A stretch of DNA of 20,389 nt from a virus, in IMG/VR virus record IMGVR_UViG_3300032462_000127, positions 1 through 20,389 of that record; one strand, written 5' to 3'. This document shows positions 7,209 to 14,329 of the stretch, piece by piece. Positions within the stretch are counted from its first letter, which is position 1, and every line of letters starts with the position of its first letter. A model generated the notes under the pieces. The model was not told the DNA's origin, ran no database searches, and worked only from the letters and a program-made list of their open reading frames with translations. The position numbers were made by a program, and so were the translations under genes.

Positions 7209-7840
7209 ACCTGCGCAGCAACCTTGTGGACAACGGTGCGGTATCAGCTGTAATTACAACCGCTGATTTCAAAACGCATGCACGAATTTATCACTCGCAG
7301 GATGACACCTACATCGATACGCTTATAGTTTCATCAACTCAGGCAATCGAGCACGCTACGCGCAGGGCGTTTGTAAACAGATCGTTTATATACACGCTTG
7401 TAGATTTCCCATCACCGGGTTTCCCATCATCCATCGAGTCTACCGGGTCAGCAAATGGTGAGATTATTTTGCCGCGCTCGCCGATGAGCAGTATCACCAG
7501 TATTGTGTATAACAATACATCGAGTGTTGCAACTACGCTGATTGAGAACACTGGCTACTATTCATACTCAATTAATGGCGTAGGTAGAATTGTTGCACCT
7601 AGTTCAACGGCGTGGCCGCAAGTGGAAGATTTGGGCAGACCAGCCGTAACAATTACATTTATTGCCGGCTACGGATCATCTGCGAGCAGCACTCCAGCAG
7701 CACTGCGTCACGCGGTAATGCTAATGGCTACGCATCTGTATGAAAATCGTCAACCCGTAAACATTGGCAACACTGTCAACGATATTCCCAAAACGGTTGA
7801 CGCTTTGATTGCACAATATCACACTGGAGATTACGCATGA
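7205..7840 (+). CDS. Head-tail connector protein (gp6/phiE125 gp8-like)
   Basis: Probable connector that docks under the portal ring. The N-terminal segment (ITTADFKTHARIYHSQDDTYIDTLIVSSTQAIEHATRRAFVNRSF) matches the helical start common to gp6-like and phiE125 gp8-like adaptors: a short stretch of D-D-x-x-I-x-x-L-I followed by A-x-x-x-x-E-x-x-T-x-R. The rest has the usual ILPRSPMSSITSIVY block and an AVMLMATHLYENRQ helix near the end. The length of 211 residues is typical. It overlaps both neighbours by four bases (ATGA). Confidence 0.85.
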   Translation: MNLRSNLVDNGAVSAVITTADFKTHARIYHSQDDTYIDTLIVSSTQAIEHATRRAFVNRSFIYTLVDFPSPGFPSSIESTGSANGEIILPRSPMSSITSIVYNNTSSVATTLIENTGYYSYSINGVGRIVAPSSTAWPQVEDLGRPAVTITFIAGYGSSASSTPAALRHAVMLMATHLYENRQPVNIGNTVNDIPKTVDALIAQYHTGDYA

Positions 7841-8178
7841 ATGTTGGAATATTGCGCACACCATTGCGGGTCTATTCAAAACTCTACGCAACCGACGAAT
7901 ATGGCCAAACTTCTGCATCGTACACAGCGGGTGGAACCGTGTTCTGTTCTGTCAACGAAGCAACCGCAGAAGAGAAAATAAACCACCGCGCACTAAATCA
8001 AGTCGTTACGCACAAAATTCGCATGCGTTGGAATGATATTGTTTTGCACACTTCACAATTAAAAACACTTCAGACTACGGATGGCATGAGTACCAAAACT
8101 TGGGAAGTGATTACTGTTATCAATTTTCAAGAGCGCAGGGAATTTCTTGACTGTGTTTGCATGGAGATCGTAGCCTAG
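7837..8178 (+). CDS. Head closure / head-tail adaptor protein
   Basis: A 113-residue protein with the hallmarks of the phage head-tail joining family (SPP1 gp16-like). It starts with MNVGILRTPLRVYSKLYATDEYGQ, followed by a beta-rich stretch with a variable loop, and contains the RMRWNDIVLHTSQL segment that in the family forms a conserved R-x-R-x-x-x-x-I strand. It would plug or seal the connector once DNA is packaged. Its place between the connector and the next tail-joining gene fits. The stop overlaps a GTG start at 8178. Confidence 0.8.
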   Translation: MNVGILRTPLRVYSKLYATDEYGQTSASYTAGGTVFCSVNEATAEEKINHRALNQVVTHKIRMRWNDIVLHTSQLKTLQTTDGMSTKTWEVITVINFQERREFLDCVCMEIVA

Positions 8179-8726
8179 TGGGAAAGTCAACCGCATTCTC
8201 GCTGAAAAAAATGTCTGCGCGTGGAACAGCCGCGCAGGTGAAGCAGATCAACGCTGCTCTGTTCAGGTTAGGCACAACCGAGCTCATCAATATCTACCAT
8301 CAGGTTTCAACCGATGCTTTGGAGCCAGTTCGTGAGGGCTTGTTGTCAAAATTCTCTGCGCATCGAGGAGAAAATGACTATGAAAAACCGCCCAAATCCG
8401 GCCGACTTCATCGGTGGAAGTTCAAATTTTCCAAACTGCCCGGACACACGGTTGGTTTCACGCGGGCCATGGTTGCAAACGCATTCAAGGTCAAGGGCTT
8501 TGGATTCAAAATAGGAACCTTTCACGATAAGCCATATGCACGAATAAAAGCATGGGCTCCCGGTATCTGGATAGTTGATGGTGGAAGATATCGCGGACAG
8601 AACACATACCAGGGGTGGAATGTCATTATGAGTTTGTTTGCTAATAGCAAGTCTCAAATTCAGAATTACATACGGACAAACATGCCAATAGCAATCAAGA
8701 AACGCGCAGCGGAGCTAGGGCTATGA
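8178..8726 (+). CDS. Putative HK97 gp10-like tail component / head-tail joining protein
   Basis: A 182-residue protein occupying the position of HK97 gp10-like neck or tail-completion proteins. The GTG at 8178 is preferred because it overlaps the previous TAG by one base; an upstream TTG at 8157 and an ATG at 8210 are alternatives. The N-terminal part has the expected helix with VKQINAALFRLGTTELINIYHQVSTDALEPVREGL. A basic C-terminal end follows (NMPIAIKKRAAELGL). Assignment rests on gene order and overall pattern; no catalytic motif is expected. It joins the next gene through ATGA. Confidence 0.6.
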   Translation: MGKSTAFSLKKMSARGTAAQVKQINAALFRLGTTELINIYHQVSTDALEPVREGLLSKFSAHRGENDYEKPPKSGRLHRWKFKFSKLPGHTVGFTRAMVANAFKVKGFGFKIGTFHDKPYARIKAWAPGIWIVDGGRYRGQNTYQGWNVIMSLFANSKSQIQNYIRTNMPIAIKKRAAELGL

Positions 8727-9208
8727 GTTACGATCCGCAAACAATGCTAATCCCAGCGGTGGTGATTGATGCTATTGCACAAGTATCCACTGTAGTTGCA
8801 TTGGTTGGCGCACGCATCTATACCGATATGCGTGCGCAGAATAGTGCGCTTCCAGCAATCGTGATTACTATTGATTCGGATGATGAAATGGCTACATCTT
8901 TTAGTAGAGAGTGCCTTGTACGCAAGGCGCACATCTCATGTTATTGTATTTCAACTACCTTAAAAATTTCTAGGAAAATTTCTAGTTATTTGCGCCGTGG
9001 CTTGCATGGAGCACATGGACAATCACGCGGAGTGAAGATTGTTGAAATGCGTGCGCACAAAATTACTACATCACTGGATACGGGTATGGAAGGCGATCAG
9101 TCGGGTAACTATTACGCAGTCAGCGTTGATTTAGAGATGACTTACATCTCCGATGCTGCTGCTCCAATCACGATTACGGACGCTGGCGACGGCGTTCCAG
9201 ACGAATAA
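8723..9208 (+). CDS. Tail completion/terminator protein, DUF3168/gp17-like
   Basis: Probable tail terminator that caps the tail tube before it joins the head. The 161-residue sequence has an N-terminal helix (IDAIAQVSTVVALVGARIYTDMRAQNSALPAIVITI), which matches the family pattern of L-x-x-x-V-G-x-R-I-Y-x-x-x-x-P-x-x-x-x-P-x-I-x-I. An alternating beta-alpha stretch follows (AHISCYCISTT...ISSYLRRGLHG) and ends in a strand (YYAVSVDLEMTY). The position directly before the tail-tube gene agrees. The acidic C-terminal tail (ITDAGDGVPDE) is an addition. Confidence 0.72.
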   Translation: MSYDPQTMLIPAVVIDAIAQVSTVVALVGARIYTDMRAQNSALPAIVITIDSDDEMATSFSRECLVRKAHISCYCISTTLKISRKISSYLRRGLHGAHGQSRGVKIVEMRAHKITTSLDTGMEGDQSGNYYAVSVDLEMTYISDAAAPITITDAGDGVPDE

Positions 9209-9219
9209 AGGAAAATCAC

Positions 9220-9681
9220 ATGGCAAGTTATTCTAGTTTTGGTTCTACAATTTTAATCGGCACAACGACTGGGGGGGTTACTTACGCAACACCTTCTGGA
9301 ACTTTGTTATCAGTTAAAAATATCTCCATTGAAGGAATGAAAACTTCAATTCTCGAAACATCTACGATTTCAGATCGTCACAAAACCTATGCACCCGGCA
9401 TGATTGATTCTGGAAGTCTAAGTTTTGATGTCAATTTCAACTCGGACGATACGGGGCATATGGCAATTCTTGCGCAACTTGATGTAACAGCCGCAGCCAC
9501 CGCTCCGGTGCTGAAATCATTTTTGATCACATTCGGTATTGCTTCGATCAATCCCGGTACATCATTTGCCTTCACGGGCCTTGTGGAGTCATTCACTATC
9601 AAGGGTTCGATGGATGAAATTGTAACGGCCAGCATGAGTGTAAAAATCAGTGGGGCGGTAACCACTTCAGATCTGACATAA
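9220..9681 (+). CDS. Major tail (tube) protein
   Basis: Building block of the tail tube. The 153-residue sequence is beta-rich and small-residue-rich, with the usual tube-protein features: an early ISIEGMKTSILETSTISD strand pair, a SGSLSFDVNFNSDD strand, and a final SFTIKGSMDEIVTASMSVKISG segment. In tail-tube proteins the last of these is the common ending in which a strand with G-x-x-D-x-I-x-x-x-x-x-x-I is followed by the C-terminus. It is preceded by an AAAGGA Shine-Dalgarno and followed one base later by the tail-chaperone pair, the standard order in long-tailed phages. Confidence 0.87.
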   Translation: MASYSSFGSTILIGTTTGGVTYATPSGTLLSVKNISIEGMKTSILETSTISDRHKTYAPGMIDSGSLSFDVNFNSDDTGHMAILAQLDVTAAATAPVLKSFLITFGIASINPGTSFAFTGLVESFTIKGSMDEIVTASMSVKISGAVTTSDLT

Positions 9682-9682
9682 A

Positions 9683-10045
9683 ATGGATACAAAATCTAAA
9701 ATCCTCGGGCTCAAATTAACAGTCCCACAAGAGAAGGTGAATGTACCCGGTGTGGGTGATGTCACGGTTCGTGGCCTCACCGCCGCAGGGCGCGACTCCT
9801 GGGAACAACGCATTTTCAATAGCAAGGGTAAAACAGTGCGCAACATACGCGCATCGCTTGTGTGCCTATGTTTGTACGAGAATGATTCTGCAATATTTAC
9901 CGAAAGCGACATCGAACAACTCGGCGAATTGCCCGCACAAGTTGTTGATCGACTCTATGATATTGCCAGCAAATTATCGGGTATGACAAAAGACGACAAG
10001 GTGGTAATGGAAAAAAACTCAGAGAGCGGCCCATCAGATACCTGA
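9683..10045 (+). CDS. Tail assembly chaperone, gpG-like, frameshift donor
   Basis: Encodes the upstream member of the tail chaperone pair that keeps the tape-measure protein soluble and guides tube assembly. The 120-residue sequence (GLTAAGRDSWEQRIFNSKGKTVRNIRASLVCLCLYEND, DIEQLGELPAQVVDRLYDIASKLSGM) resembles the tail assembly chaperone families found after tail-tube genes. Near its end the codons GAA AAA AAC form the slippery heptamer A AAA AAC (10012-10018). A -1 shift there keeps the first 112 residues and adds 104 residues from the following frame, making a predicted 216-residue gpGT-like fusion ending at 10332. Confidence 0.85.
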   Translation: MDTKSKILGLKLTVPQEKVNVPGVGDVTVRGLTAAGRDSWEQRIFNSKGKTVRNIRASLVCLCLYENDSAIFTESDIEQLGELPAQVVDRLYDIASKLSGMTKDDKVVMEKNSESGPSDT

Positions 10046-10080
10046 TGATGCGTTTGGCTTTAGCGATGGGCCGCACTCTG
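10012..10080 (+). promoter_or_regulatory. Programmed -1 ribosomal frameshift signal (A AAA AAC plus stem-loop)
   Basis: The heptamer A AAA AAC at 10012-10018 is in the correct phase for tandem slippage. Seven bases later begins a perfect 10-bp GC-rich stem (10026-10035 with 10065-10074), extended by an outer 5-bp helix (10020-10024 with 10076-10080) across a single A-A mismatch. The zero-frame stop (10043-10045) lies in the 29-base loop. The new frame is open through the downstream chaperone domain to 10332. All parts of a stimulated -1 site are present. Confidence 0.88.
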
Positions 10081-10332
10081 GCTGAATTAGGAGCAACGAT
10101 GTCTAGTCAAGAACTTACTGAGTGGTCTGCATTTGAAGCCGTTGACGGGCCTATAGGATCGCAGCGCGATGATCTGCGCTCTGGAATTGTTGCTGCAACC
10201 CTTGCCAATTGTCACAGCACGCGCAAACAATTTAATGCGCATGATTTTATGCCCTACTATTCAAAGCCAGAGCCAACCGCTGAGGAATCATTGGCTGCAT
10301 TAAATGCAGCGTTTGGGGGTCGCAATGGCTAG
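10045..10332 (+). CDS. Tail assembly chaperone, gpT-like domain made by -1 frameshift
   Basis: The downstream half of the chaperone fusion. The sequence MRLALAMGRTLAELGATMSSQELTEWSAFEAVDGPIGSQRDDLRSGIVAATLAN fits the gpT-like pattern: LA-x-x-LG-x-TL-x-EL, then S-x-E-x-x-E-W, then P-x-G-x-x-R-x-D. The DFMPYYSKPE segment is also typical. An ATG exists at 10045, but no good ribosome binding site was seen, and the frame is open back to the slippery site at 10018. It is therefore probably made mainly as the C-terminal part of the fusion, not independently. It overlaps the tape-measure start at 10325. Confidence 0.82.
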   Translation: MMRLALAMGRTLAELGATMSSQELTEWSAFEAVDGPIGSQRDDLRSGIVAATLANCHSTRKQFNAHDFMPYYSKPEPTAEESLAALNAAFGGRNG

Positions 10333-11944
10333 TGCAAGCATCCAGATCGGTGTTGAGATGGTTGGCGCGGGTTCGTATGCATCGGCATCAGAGCGTGTCA
10401 TACGGGATAATGAAAACATGGCTAAGAGCGCAGAGATGAAAGCCAATCGCGCCATTAAAGCAGCAGAGCGACAGGCTGCAATAATGACCAAAAGCAAAAG
10501 GCAAATAGATTTAGATTCTGCAAAGGGAGCAACTCCAGAAGCGATTTCAAAAATAAATTCTGCGCATGACACTATTGACGCAGCAACCGCAGCACAAAAG
10601 AAAATAACAGATGCTGTAGAAAATGAAAAACAAAAACAAATTCAAATCAGTTTAAGAGCAAAAGAAACGGCAGTAAAACTTGCTGAAAATGAAAAACAAA
10701 AACAATTAAGCATACATAAAAGCACGCTAAATGAAAAGCAAAAAGCAGACGAAAATTACGCACATACTTCAAGTTATTCACAAACAATAAATAAAGACAG
10801 TGCAATGTTTGGTATAACATCCAAAACACTGTTAAAAGGCTTTGTTGGATTTTCTGCTGTAAAAATAGGATTGCAATCAATCACTGAAGTCTTGTCGGCA
10901 ATGACTAGCAAAAAGCAAATAGATGCAATGCAAGTCTATTCAAATGTGATGATAGGTTTTGTAAAGTCACTACCGGGTGGTGATCAAATAATGCTTTTAG
11001 CCGAAGCGATTAAGGGTGGTGAATCGATTGCGCAGATTGAAGCAAGTACAGCTGCACTCGAAAACAAAACTAAAGTTTTGGCACAATACGGCAAAGTTGC
11101 AGAACAAATTAATCAAGCTAGAAAAAATACATCACTAGATTCTGTGGATTTACGAATAGAAAATAGAAGACTACACAAAGAGGATGTAAAAAATAGTTTG
11201 GTTGCGGGAGGGTATTCGGCTCAAGTCGCTGAAGCAATGGCTACAGCACAAATTCAAAAAGAACTTCAATTACAAACATTGCAAGAAAAACGATTGTCTA
11301 TTGACAACAGATTAAATGATGCAGCAAAAAGCTACGACACATTCATGGCTGAAATAGCTTCTAAGTCTGCTGGGTTAAATGAAGATCAAGCACAACACAG
11401 TTTGGGGAGAATAGACCAATTGGTTTCCGAACTTATTCAAGCGCAACGCATATCTGATGTGCAAACAAATCATGCTAAAAATGAACTAGATTACACGGAA
11501 AAAACTAATGTTCTTAGAAAAACAATGATGGACGCGCAGTTATATTATGAAAAAAATAAAAAAGATCAGGATCTAAGATTAAAGAACATTGAAGATGCAA
11601 AAATGGCTGAAGATCTTATGGGTTCATATAGGGATCAATTAAAAACAGAAAAACAAATAACCGCAGAACGAGAAAAGCAAGCGCATTTAACTAAAGCGCA
11701 AATTGCAGAAGCTGCGGCTATACGCCAAAAGTTGCAGGATAAACAATTACAAGAAGAAGCCACCGCTCTTGCTACTAGGGCTATAAACTTCTCAAATGTT
11801 GAATCACTGAGTACAGCGGTAGGTGGCGTGAAGGTTGCTGGTATGAGTGATAATTCAATTGCTGGGATGAAACCCAGCGTTGCACTAATTGCTGCTGCTG
11901 TGTTGGCGATAAAGGCAAATACAACGAAGGTCAATCTACCGTGA
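10325..11944 (+). CDS. Tape-measure protein, short and A-rich
   Basis: Probable tape measure that sets tail length and is ejected with the DNA. The assignment rests on position directly after the chaperone pair and on composition: 539 residues, strongly helical and Lys/Gln/Ala-rich, with coiled-coil stretches (about residues 25-150 and 270-480). A hydrophobic patch lies around residues 160-195 (GITSKTLLKGFVGFSAVKIGL). The N-terminal ASIQIGVEMVGAGSYASA resembles tape-measure starts. No lytic or peptidase domain is visible. At about 0.15 nm per residue it would give a tail near 80 nm. The coding strand is much richer in A than its neighbours. The start at 10325 has GGGGG a few bases upstream. 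Confidence 0.75.
   Translation: MASASIQIGVEMVGAGSYASASERVIRDNENMAKSAEMKANRAIKAAERQAAIMTKSKRQIDLDSAKGATPEAISKINSAHDTIDAATAAQKKITDAVENEKQKQIQISLRAKETAVKLAENEKQKQLSIHKSTLNEKQKADENYAHTSSYSQTINKDSAMFGITSKTLLKGFVGFSAVKIGLQSITEVLSAMTSKKQIDAMQVYSNVMIGFVKSLPGGDQIMLLAEAIKGGESIAQIEASTAALENKTKVLAQYGKVAEQINQARKNTSLDSVDLRIENRRLHKEDVKNSLVAGGYSAQVAEAMATAQIQKELQLQTLQEKRLSIDNRLNDAAKSYDTFMAEIASKSAGLNEDQAQHSLGRIDQLVSELIQAQRISDVQTNHAKNELDYTEKTNVLRKTMMDAQLYYEKNKKDQDLRLKNIEDAKMAEDLMGSYRDQLKTEKQITAEREKQAHLTKAQIAEAAAIRQKLQDKQLQEEATALATRAINFSNVESLSTAVGGVKVAGMSDNSIAGMKPSVALIAAAVLAIKANTTKVNLP
10619..10705 (+). repeat. Two 21-base direct repeats inside the tape-measure gene
   Basis: The same 21-base A-rich block occurs at 10619-10639 and 10685-10705, exactly 66 bases (22 codons) apart. 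Each copy encodes ENEKQKQ, and a looser third copy (NEKQKAD) follows near 10730. This looks like internal duplication in a coiled-coil segment, which can change tail length by recombination. Confidence 0.8.
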
Positions 11945-12870
11945 CAACTACACTGGAATACGGCCAAAGGCCGGGGGGCTTGAATGTTCGACTAGATAGA
12001 GGAAAGTGGTCCTCATCGGTTACTTATGTGGTTACCGAGAAGGCTGGCCAGCAACTAACACCAGAAATCATCTATTCAACATCTACCAACTCAACTACAT
12101 TTATTCAGGTTATTGGGTCTGTTGAGGATGGGGTATCTGGTGGCTCGCAAGCCCTTGTATCGTTAGGCGCCTTTTTAGCTGGGCGTTTGCGTCAAGTATC
12201 GCACGATTTGCGGCAGGTTGACGACGGTGGTTTTGTCTATGAGGTTCAGATAAATTTTGAATCCAGCGTTGCCGATACAATCACTGCCGCAATTGATACA
12301 AAAAACGAAGGGCAGCCTGGCTTCGTAGCCATTGAATACAGCGCGCAGGGTGAGGCTGTGGATGTATACAGGGTGTATGTTACGGCGCCAAGCAACAAAG
12401 ATACTCCATCAGATGTAGATATTGGGGGAACCAAAGTTGATGAGGGTGGTCAACCAATTACATTGTTTAACAATGTTTCACGCATAACAATTCGCAATGT
12501 TGTAGCAGGAAGGCCGCCACTTACGGCGATGGCGCATTTGAATCAACGGAATAGCGAAACCTTTACAATAGGAACTTACGATTTTCCACCTTCTACCCTA
12601 TTATTCACTGGTGTAAACATCACACGCACTGGTTCATCAACATATGAAATAGTCTACACCATTATCTATGAAAATGGATTTCACCTTAGACAAATTGCTA
12701 CAAAATCAAGGGAGACTGATAAACCAATTTGCGGAACCATTGATGATGCTTGCTCAACGGCTGCACCTTCAGCTGTTACTGCGATAACCACATCGCATGC
12801 GCGATGTGTCTATTTTCGTCAACCATTCCCTACTTCATTTCCATTTTCTGACTTGAATATCACACAATGA
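11941..12870 (+). CDS. Unrecognised tail-region protein, 309 residues
   Basis: Function not recognised. The position after the tape measure is that of a distal-tail (Dit-like) protein, but I see no clear family motif. The sequence is predicted to be mostly beta-strand, with a long run of S/T/G-rich strands (SSVTYVVTEKAG, YSTSTNSTTFIQVIGS) and a distinctive segment in the second half (YDFPPSTLLFTGVNITRTGSSTYEIVYTIIYENGFHLRQI). Three cysteines lie near the C-terminus. The start is the GTG at 11941, overlapping the previous stop, with GAAGG upstream. It ends in an ATGA overlap with the next gene. Likely a structural tail-tip or hub component. Confidence 0.6.
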   Translation: MTTTLEYGQRPGGLNVRLDRGKWSSSVTYVVTEKAGQQLTPEIIYSTSTNSTTFIQVIGSVEDGVSGGSQALVSLGAFLAGRLRQVSHDLRQVDDGGFVYEVQINFESSVADTITAAIDTKNEGQPGFVAIEYSAQGEAVDVYRVYVTAPSNKDTPSDVDIGGTKVDEGGQPITLFNNVSRITIRNVVAGRPPLTAMAHLNQRNSETFTIGTYDFPPSTLLFTGVNITRTGSSTYEIVYTIIYENGFHLRQIATKSRETDKPICGTIDDACSTAAPSAVTAITTSHARCVYFRQPFPTSFPFSDLNITQ

Positions 12871-13400
12871 GAGTTAACGGAAACACACGCGAAACGATTG
12901 GGCCGTGGAGTCCCAATATGGTTTTAGAAATTGCCAACACGGTGAACTATGTGCAGCAGGTGCGCGCACAAAATCCGCAAAGATTTTCACGACCACTACA
13001 AATTTTCACATCTCGCATTGTTGGAACACCCACCCCTATCTCGGGAAAAACCGCAACCGTTGGAGGCGCATCAGCACCTGTAGCGTGGAAATATGATTGG
13101 GAGGAGGTTTCATTTAATGCGGCAAACACCTACGAAATAACGCTTGGGTATCGTCGTACGCGCACACTCGCAGGTTCCAGTGGATGGGCGTACAACGGTT
13201 GTGAGGGGCCTCAATCTATCGCGACTAGCAGCTATGCAACACTGGGGCCAGGAATAACCACAGCCAACATCCCAGCAGGTATGAATTTCAAATCCATCTG
13301 TGAAAATACTATAGTGCTGATGTATGCACTCGAAAGAAATAATGGCGAACCATTTTTTTTCTTCAGTTGTCCAAACGCCATAGATGGTACCTGCGCATGA
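12867..13400 (+). CDS. Unrecognised tail-region protein, 177 residues
   Basis: Function not recognised. No signal peptide or membrane segment is obvious. The sequence combines a polar N-terminus (NGNTRETIGPWSPNMVLEIANTVNYVQQV) with predicted beta strands (WEEVSFNAANTYEITLGYRRTRT) and a C-terminal part with four cysteines (NGCEG, SICEN, FSCPNAIDGTCA). Tight ATGA overlaps on both sides put it in the same translation unit as the 309-residue gene before it and the membrane-protein genes after it. A minor tail or base-plate role is the simplest guess. Confidence 0.55.
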   Translation: MRVNGNTRETIGPWSPNMVLEIANTVNYVQQVRAQNPQRFSRPLQIFTSRIVGTPTPISGKTATVGGASAPVAWKYDWEEVSFNAANTYEITLGYRRTRTLAGSSGWAYNGCEGPQSIATSSYATLGPGITTANIPAGMNFKSICENTIVLMYALERNNGEPFFFFSCPNAIDGTCA

Positions 13401-13687
13401 ATCACATTCCAACAATTGGCCCGCTTCAACCCATTAACCCACAGATGCAGATGGCTATCAGCGTATTGCAATTGGTGGTGTTGGTTATTGGTGTTGGTGG
13501 TGTGTTTGTAACCCTAGGCAGGAAGGACGCGATCCTTGAACGGCAAGATCGAGACCTAACCGAACTGCGGCAGATTTCGATGGATCTAGTTAAGGCTCAG
13601 GTGCTGGGTGCCGCGAACGATTCAAGGCATCACGATGCGATTGGTGCGCTCGGAATCCGCCTCGAACGCTTGGAGCAGCGCAGATGA
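13397..13687 (+). CDS. Small membrane protein with C-terminal coiled coil
   Basis: A 96-residue protein with one clear membrane segment (residues about 19-40, AISVLQLVVLVIGVGGVFVTL), followed by a charged helical region predicted to form a coiled coil (GRKDAILERQDRDLTELRQISMDLVKAQ...GIRLERLEQRR). The ATG at 13397 is chosen for its ATGA overlap with the preceding gene. The layout, N-terminal membrane anchor plus periplasmic-type coiled coil, is that of inner-membrane spanins, and holins can also look like this. No family motif was recognised. Confidence 0.6.
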   Translation: MNHIPTIGPLQPINPQMQMAISVLQLVVLVIGVGGVFVTLGRKDAILERQDRDLTELRQISMDLVKAQVLGAANDSRHHDAIGALGIRLERLEQRR

Positions 13688-14220
13688 GGCACGCAGTATG
13701 GAGCATTTGGATTCTGCTAGCGATCTGCATGGGTGCGTGTTCCGCATCGCATGCTATTGCTGCCGCTGCGAGCGATGTGCAAAATCATGCAGACGCTATA
13801 GATCGACTCAGCGTCACCCTGCAACGCAATGAATACCCAAAGAATGCGCAGGCAATTGGTACGCAAATTCAAGGCGAGGCGCAAGCCATAAAAGAGGCAA
13901 CAAAAACCATCCACGAATCAATCGCGGGCGTTCAAGATGTGGTTCCCGCATGGATGATTCTAATACAATGGATTCTCATTGTTGCAGCGATTTCCGGTGG
14001 TATATACCTGCTCAGCGCAAGCGGGTTGCTAACGGTTATACGATTGGCCATTAACTGGATACCGCGACCTAAGCGCGTTGAAGCGTCGCTTGCTGCCGCA
14101 GCGCTAGATCCAGCGCAAGCAGAATCAACTAGGGAATGGATCGCAGCAAAGCGGGCAAGTGACCCGTTATTTGATCGTGCCTACAAACAGGAGATACAAA
14201 ATGCTACTAGCAACAATTGA
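13684..14220 (+). CDS. Membrane protein with putative lipoprotein signal, spanin-like
   Basis: A 178-residue protein. The N-terminus (MRHAVWSIWILLAICMGACSAS) is a signal peptide with a possible lipobox ending at C19, although methionine at the -3 position is not ideal, and ordinary signal peptidase cleavage near SHA or AAA is possible. Residues 20-88 are a polar helical stretch. A membrane segment follows (about 90-118, WMILIQWILIVAAISGGIYLLSASGLL), then a basic, probably cytoplasmic tail of about 55 residues. N-terminal lipid plus C-terminal membrane anchor is the layout of single-chain (unimolecular) spanins, but the long tail is atypical. Start and stop overlap both neighbours. Confidence 0.6.
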   Translation: MRHAVWSIWILLAICMGACSASHAIAAAASDVQNHADAIDRLSVTLQRNEYPKNAQAIGTQIQGEAQAIKEATKTIHESIAGVQDVVPAWMILIQWILIVAAISGGIYLLSASGLLTVIRLAINWIPRPKRVEASLAAAALDPAQAESTREWIAAKRASDPLFDRAYKQEIQNATSNN

Positions 14221-14326
14221 AAGTCTAATCGGTTCTACATTCGCAAGTTTTGCAGCATTGTTTATTGGTTACATTGCTGGCAACATTTTACCTATGCAAC
14301 GCATTAGCGAATGGTTCAAGAAGTAA
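14201..14326 (+). CDS. Very small single-span membrane protein, 41 residues
   Basis: A short gene overlapping the end of the previous one. The ATG at 14201 is preceded by AGGAGA at 14189-14194, a good Shine-Dalgarno. The product, MLLATIESLIGSTFASFAAL followed by FIGYIAGNILPMQRISEWFKK, is one hydrophobic helix with small residues and a basic, amphipathic C-terminus. It sits next to two other membrane-protein genes and just before the large cysteine-rich gene. A small holin or a membrane adaptor is possible; the sequence does not allow a firm assignment. Confidence 0.6.
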   Translation: MLLATIESLIGSTFASFAALFIGYIAGNILPMQRISEWFKK

Positions 14327-14329
14327 ATT

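Noticed and set aside
8916-8936. GCCTTG/CAAGGC small stem inside the tail-terminator gene
   Set aside because: Six base pairs with a four-base loop in coding sequence is weak, and nothing around it suggests a function.
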